Positions 13,120 through 15,874 of a DNA stretch of 15,874 nucleotides are shown here, in pieces (the first letter of the stretch is position 1; the number at the start of each line of letters is the position of its first letter). Position numbers and translations under genes: made by a program. Location: contig JAVSLW010000052.1 in the NCBI GenBank assembly GCA_039666455.1, forward strand, positions 1 to 15,874, read 5' to 3'. Below the pieces are notes generated by a model. It was not told the origin of the DNA. It ran no database searches and saw only the letters and a program-made list of their open reading frames with translations. This stretch comes from Methanobacterium sp. (GTDB lineage Archaea > Methanobacteriota > Methanobacteria > Methanobacteriales > Methanobacteriaceae).

Positions 13120-14478
13120 TCACTTTATCTGGGTTCCCACAATTTCATCCACAATATCTATAAAATTATCCATATCTTTAAAGGGCACTACAGCACCTGC
13201 AGCAATTGTATGGCCGCCGCCTGTTCCATTAAAACTTTTTGCAGCTTCACCAAGCGCATAACTAAGATCCACACCCTTTTTAATCATGGGCATGGTAGTT
13301 CTTCCAGATATTTTTATTATATCATGCATCCGGGATATGGCTATAACCGGTTTATTTGGGTCTAAAATTTCAAGTTCAAGTCCAATACTTGATATTGTAC
13401 CTACCAGGCGCTTTTTCTCCTTATCTTCAGTGTAAATGTATTGTATATTATCTAATTGAACTGAACCTTCCTTATTAATCCATTCTATTCCTTTAATCAG
13501 ATTGTCCCTGTATTTTTGGTCTAATTTAATACCTTCTTTTAGTGCTTCTTCTCTTTCACCTATACAGATGCTGACGCCTGTGCCATACTTTTTATTTTTA
13601 CCGCAGGCATCAAGAATTCTGGAATAATCTTCGATATTTCTTAATTGGGGTGTTTCACGTGGCACACTGTATATTTTGCCAAATATTCGGGGATTAATTT
13701 TTGTAAGCTCTTCTTTAAGAAGATCTTTCTCTTCATCTGATAGATCATCAAATTTAATTCCATAGGATAATCCGTGTTCTAAGAGGAATGCTCTGGCTCC
13801 TTCAGGGTCTCCTGAAATGCCTTTTAGGGCGGGGCTAAAGCTATATGCCAGTGCCTTGTATACGGGTTCTTCCTTTTTATATGTTATTTTAAGGCCTTCA
13901 TGTTCTTCTATGATCCCTGCTTGCATCCCCTCGTTAAGAATCATTCTGTTAACTCCCTGTATTTCATCGCTGCACTGCATATCTCCAAAGGCGCCTACAA
14001 GCGCAAGTCCTGAAAGATCAGCGTTTTCCATTCCTCTTACTGATATGTAAGAAATTCCTGAAGCACTTACATCGCGAGTTCCATCCATTCCAAATAGATG
14101 AGGGTTAACATGAATTAAATTTTGAAGGCCGTCGTCATCATAATCAGGTATCTGATGATGGTCACATATAACAGCATCCCCTTTAAGCTTGCTAATTAAA
14201 TCAGGGTATGCACTCCCCATATCAAGGAAAACAAATATTTTATATTTTTCTGCCCTTAATTTTTGAATAAATTCCTCTGAAGCACGTGGAATTATTGTGA
14301 CGTGGAACTTACCTCCCTGTCTGGATATTGCATTGCACATTACTCCAGCGGCGGATAATCCATCAGAATCATTGTGAGAGATAACTCTCACAATATGTCT
14401 CTTATTTATATGCTCTTTTATAAGGGAGCATGCCTCATCAGCCCTATTTAACAAGGAGCGCTGCGCTTCTTGGGTCAT
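13120..14478 (-). CDS. DHH/DHHA1 phosphoesterase, archaeal RecJ-like single-strand nuclease
   Basis: A 452-residue protein of the DHH superfamily. Motifs of the Mn2+-dependent catalytic core: SHNDSDGLSAAG (34-45), VFLDMGS (83-89), CDHHQIPD (105-112) with the DHH triad at 106-108, HVNPHLFG (123-130), and GAFGDMQ (162-168). A DHHA1 substrate-binding domain ends the protein, with GTGGGHTIAAGA about 30 residues before the C-terminus. Archaeal relatives are RecJ-like exonucleases, some bound to GINS in the replisome, possibly the same role here. The frame is open to 14502, but ATG 14478 follows GGAG at good distance and starts the protein with TQEAQRSLL. It overlaps the S15 gene by 35 bases. The order with S15 and a HAM1-like gene recurs in euryarchaea. 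Confidence 0.92.
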   Translation of the reverse strand: MTQEAQRSLLNRADEACSLIKEHINKRHIVRVISHNDSDGLSAAGVMCNAISRQGGKFHVTIIPRASEEFIQKLRAEKYKIFVFLDMGSAYPDLISKLKGDAVICDHHQIPDYDDDGLQNLIHVNPHLFGMDGTRDVSASGISYISVRGMENADLSGLALVGAFGDMQCSDEIQGVNRMILNEGMQAGIIEEHEGLKITYKKEEPVYKALAYSFSPALKGISGDPEGARAFLLEHGLSYGIKFDDLSDEEKDLLKEELTKINPRIFGKIYSVPRETPQLRNIEDYSRILDACGKNKKYGTGVSICIGEREEALKEGIKLDQKYRDNLIKGIEWINKEGSVQLDNIQYIYTEDKEKKRLVGTISSIGLELEILDPNKPVIAISRMHDIIKISGRTTMPMIKKGVDLSYALGEAAKSFNGTGGGHTIAAGAVVPFKDMDNFIDIVDEIVGTQIK

Positions 14479-14845
14479 ATCTCCATCCTTCAGGAAGTAC
14501 ACCTTCTCTTACATAGTATTTAACCAATCTTCTTATTTTAGATTCGATGATTCTTAAGCCTCTTCTTGTGTGAAGGTCTTTTGGATTTTCTTCCAGGTGG
14601 TCCCTTATGTTAACAGCCCTTCTTATGAGGTTCATGAGATCTTCAGGGTATTTAAGTTTCTGACCGTGATCTTCAAGTATTCTGGTTATTTTTTTACCTG
14701 TTATGAGTTTTACATCTGGAATTCCGTACTGGTCTCTTAGAACTATTCCTATCATGCTTGTGGAGTTTCCTTCTTTTTTTAATTTTAAAATTAGTTCTTC
14801 AATTTCTTCATTTGAATATTCAATCCATTCAGGCTTAACTGCCAT
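14444..14845 (-). CDS. rps15: 30S ribosomal protein S15
   Basis: A 133-residue ribosomal protein that binds the central domain of 16S rRNA. Archaeal S15 features are clear: PEWIEYSNEEIEELILKL at the start, GIVLRDQYGIPDVK (33-46), the helical RNA-binding region NLIRRAVNIRDHLEENPKDLHTRRGLRIIESKIRRL, and the terminal WRYDPRSAALLVK. The basic N-terminal extension found in some archaeal S15 proteins is short here. It starts at ATG 14845 after GGTGAT, 32 bases downstream of the pyrophosphatase stop. Its 3' end overlaps the nuclease start, which suggests that translation of the nuclease depends on S15 translation. Confidence 0.97.
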   Translation of the reverse strand: MAVKPEWIEYSNEEIEELILKLKKEGNSTSMIGIVLRDQYGIPDVKLITGKKITRILEDHGQKLKYPEDLMNLIRRAVNIRDHLEENPKDLHTRRGLRIIESKIRRLVKYYVREGVLPEGWRYDPRSAALLVK

Positions 14846-14877
14846 AAAATCACCTCTAAATTATTTTTCTATTAGGA

Positions 14878-15444
14878 CTAATCACCATCTGCATTCTCAG
14901 TTAACCAGGATGCAAATTTCTCCAGTGATTTACGTCTGTGAGAAAATTCATTTTTTTCACTTCTTATAAGCTCTCCAAAGGTTTTATTAAATCCTTCTGG
15001 AATAAAAAGCGGGTCATAGGCAAATCCATAACTTCCTCGCTCTTTGTATGATATATGTCCCTTAACAGTGCCTAAAAAAATCTCGGGCTCGGATTTGGGA
15101 GTGCAGTACCCAACAACCGACCTGAACTCGGCGTATCTGTCTTCAACATCTTTCATGAGCTTTAAAATACCATAATTGCCTAAAGTTTCCTGCACATAGG
15201 ATGAATAAGTTCCTGGAAACCATTTCAGGGCTTTAATAAAAAGACCAGCATCTTCTACTATTACAGGTCTTTTTAACTTGTTTGCAGCATATTTTGCGCC
15301 GTATCTGGCAACATCTTCAAGGTCTCCCTGTATTTCAGGGTATCCTAGATCTGTATGCTCAAGTGAAATGCCAAATTTTTCAAAAATTCCTCTGGCTTCT
15401 TTTACTTTGTGTTCATTCCCTGTTATAAAGTTTATCTTTACCAT
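14878..15444 (-). CDS. XTP/dITP pyrophosphatase (HAM1/RdgB family)
   Basis: A 188-residue house-cleaning enzyme that hydrolyses non-canonical purine nucleotides (ITP, dITP, XTP) to monophosphates and pyrophosphate, keeping inosine and xanthine out of nucleic acids. Family motifs: FITGNEHKVKEA (6-17), VIVEDAGLFI (61-70), WFPGTYSSYV (75-84), and GSYGFAYDPLFIPEG then KTFGEL and EKNEFSHRRKSLEKF near the C-terminus. Length is typical. ATG 15444 is preceded by a weak AAGGAAAT site. AATAAATATAAATTC at about 15484-15499 (minus strand) is a good TATA candidate, predicting a start near 15463. It is the first gene of the operon with S15, the nuclease and the dehydratase subunit. Confidence 0.95.
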   Translation of the reverse strand: MVKINFITGNEHKVKEARGIFEKFGISLEHTDLGYPEIQGDLEDVARYGAKYAANKLKRPVIVEDAGLFIKALKWFPGTYSSYVQETLGNYGILKLMKDVEDRYAEFRSVVGYCTPKSEPEIFLGTVKGHISYKERGSYGFAYDPLFIPEGFNKTFGELIRSEKNEFSHRRKSLEKFASWLTENADGD

Positions 15445-15483
15445 GCTATTTCCTTGAAAATTTATAATCAGTAGATCGTAAAG

Positions 15484-15499
15484 TGAATTTATATTTATT
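15484..15499 (-). promoter_or_regulatory. Promoter of the rdgB-like / rps15 / nuclease / dehydratase operon
   Basis: The minus strand reads AATAAATATAAATTC about 45 bases before the coding start at 15444. This is the best TATA match upstream of the operon and would give a leader of about 20 bases. No other clear promoter is seen inside the operon. Confidence 0.45.
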
Positions 15500-15521
15500 G
15501 TGCAGGGTGTAATATTTTGTT

Positions 15522-15671
15522 ATGATCCAAAAACACCTGCGTGATAAGTTAGCAAATGATGATGTATTAAATTCCTCGAAAATCGGAGATTTTCAGCAGT
15601 TTCGCAAAAAACTGGATCGAAACGTACTTGAACCCAAAGTCAAAAACATTATGCACTTAACTATATTTTGA
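15522..15671 (+). CDS. 49-residue hypothetical protein, possibly a mobile-element remnant
   Basis: An ATG-to-TGA frame of 49 residues, hydrophilic and well formed: it begins MIQKHLRDKLANDD and later reads SKIGDFQQFRKKLDRNVLEP. It is richer in G+C than the flanking DNA and holds a perfect 7-bp hairpin (15578-15594). The ribosome site is weak (AGGGTGT, 13 bases away). The appearance, a soluble charged N-terminal domain that breaks off in AT-rich sequence, is what a truncated transposase or dispersed-repeat gene looks like, but I cannot match it to a family. It may equally be a chance frame. Confidence 0.3.
   Translation: MIQKHLRDKLANDDVLNSSKIGDFQQFRKKLDRNVLEPKVKNIMHLTIF
15578..15594. repeat. 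Perfect short hairpin
   Basis: GAAAATC (15578-15584) and GATTTTC (15588-15594) are exact inverted arms around the loop GGA. It is followed by CAGCAG rather than T residues, so it is not a good terminator. Short hairpins of this look can be dispersed repeats; only one copy is seen here. Confidence 0.5.
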
Positions 15672-15860
15672 TATATAGGTTTTAATAGATTTCATGGCCT
15701 TAAAATATAATGGAGTTATTTAATATTGTTTTTTCATTTTTATATAAATTTCGGTGTTTGTGGTAACAAAATAAAGTGTTATTAAGTGCTTATTTACCGA
15801 AAAAAGTTTATATAATGCCTTTTAAGATTAAAATCACGAATCTGAAAGGAGCGTGATAAA
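15672..15860 (+). promoter_or_regulatory. Strong promoter and leader of the gene starting at 15861
   Basis: Very AT-rich sequence, then CGAAAAAAG (a purine-rich BRE) directly before TTTATATAAT at 15807-15816, one of the two best TATA boxes here. Transcription should start near 15835, giving a leader of about 25 bases with AGGAG at 15847-15851 and GTGAT at 15853-15857. Upstream, CGGT near 15752 and ACCG near 15796, with TAACA / TGTTA between them, form a loose dyad that could be an operator. The combination suggests a highly expressed gene. Confidence 0.6.
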
Positions 15861-15874
15861 ATGAAAGGAATACT
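15861..15874 (+). CDS. Start of a gene cut by the right window edge
   Basis: ATG at 15861 with a good ribosome site and a strong promoter. Only the residues M-K-G-I are visible, so the product cannot be named. Confidence 0.6.

Noticed and set aside
13817..14050. Plus-strand frames antisense to the DHH nuclease and dehydratase genes
   Set aside because: No start signals and they oppose strongly conserved motifs.
15578..15594. Hairpin as an intrinsic terminator or CRISPR repeat
   Set aside because: No T tract follows and no second spaced copy exists in the window.

Overview
The window looks like chromosomal DNA from a methanogenic archaeon of the order Methanobacteriales, most likely a mesophilic Methanobacterium-type species. 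The support is an AT-rich sequence with spacers full of A/T runs, archaeal TATA boxes, ribosome binding sites of the GGAGG / GGTGAT type, a short archaeal ribosomal protein S15, an archaeal Get3 ATPase, an aconitase-X type phosphomevalonate dehydratase subunit (archaeal mevalonate pathway) and an archaeal DHH nuclease of the RecJ family. No insertion sequence, CRISPR array, tRNA or rRNA was found. Most of the window is core genome, with a few lineage-specific stretches.

Left part (1-3410). The start of nadE (NAD synthetase) leaves the window on the minus strand. Diverging from it is a plus-strand group: a PhoU/TrkA_C fusion protein, an Lrp/AsnC-type regulator with an inverted repeat around its own TATA box, and a two-repeat MgtE/SLC41-like permease. 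Together they look like a cation-transport module with a regulatory partner and a transcription factor.

Middle (3486-7982). A minus-strand get3 gene is followed by a 655-base spacer. That spacer holds a remnant or doubtful small reading frame and, next to it, a strong candidate for an undescribed structured small RNA of about 92 nt with its own TATA box and oligo-U end. Then comes a two-gene minus-strand operon for exported, sequon-rich, pilin-like membrane-anchored proteins. Diverging from it are a stand-alone ferritin-like protein of the encapsulated-ferritin (EncFtn) type and a 70-residue two-helix membrane protein.

Right part (7989-15444). hisG and a fumarylacetoacetase-fold (FAH) enzyme form a minus-strand pair. 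A 5'-deoxyadenosine / S-adenosylhomocysteine deaminase and a HAD phosphatase form a divergent plus-strand pair. Convergent to them is a tight minus-strand operon in the order XTP/dITP pyrophosphatase, ribosomal protein S15, DHH/RecJ-like nuclease, phosphomevalonate dehydratase large subunit, with a 35-base overlap and a 4-base gap that suggest translational coupling.

Right edge (15445-15874). A spacer of about 416 bases carries a 49-codon reading frame containing a perfect hairpin, possibly a mobile-element remnant. It also carries one of the best promoters in the window, which drives a gene of which only the first codons are present.
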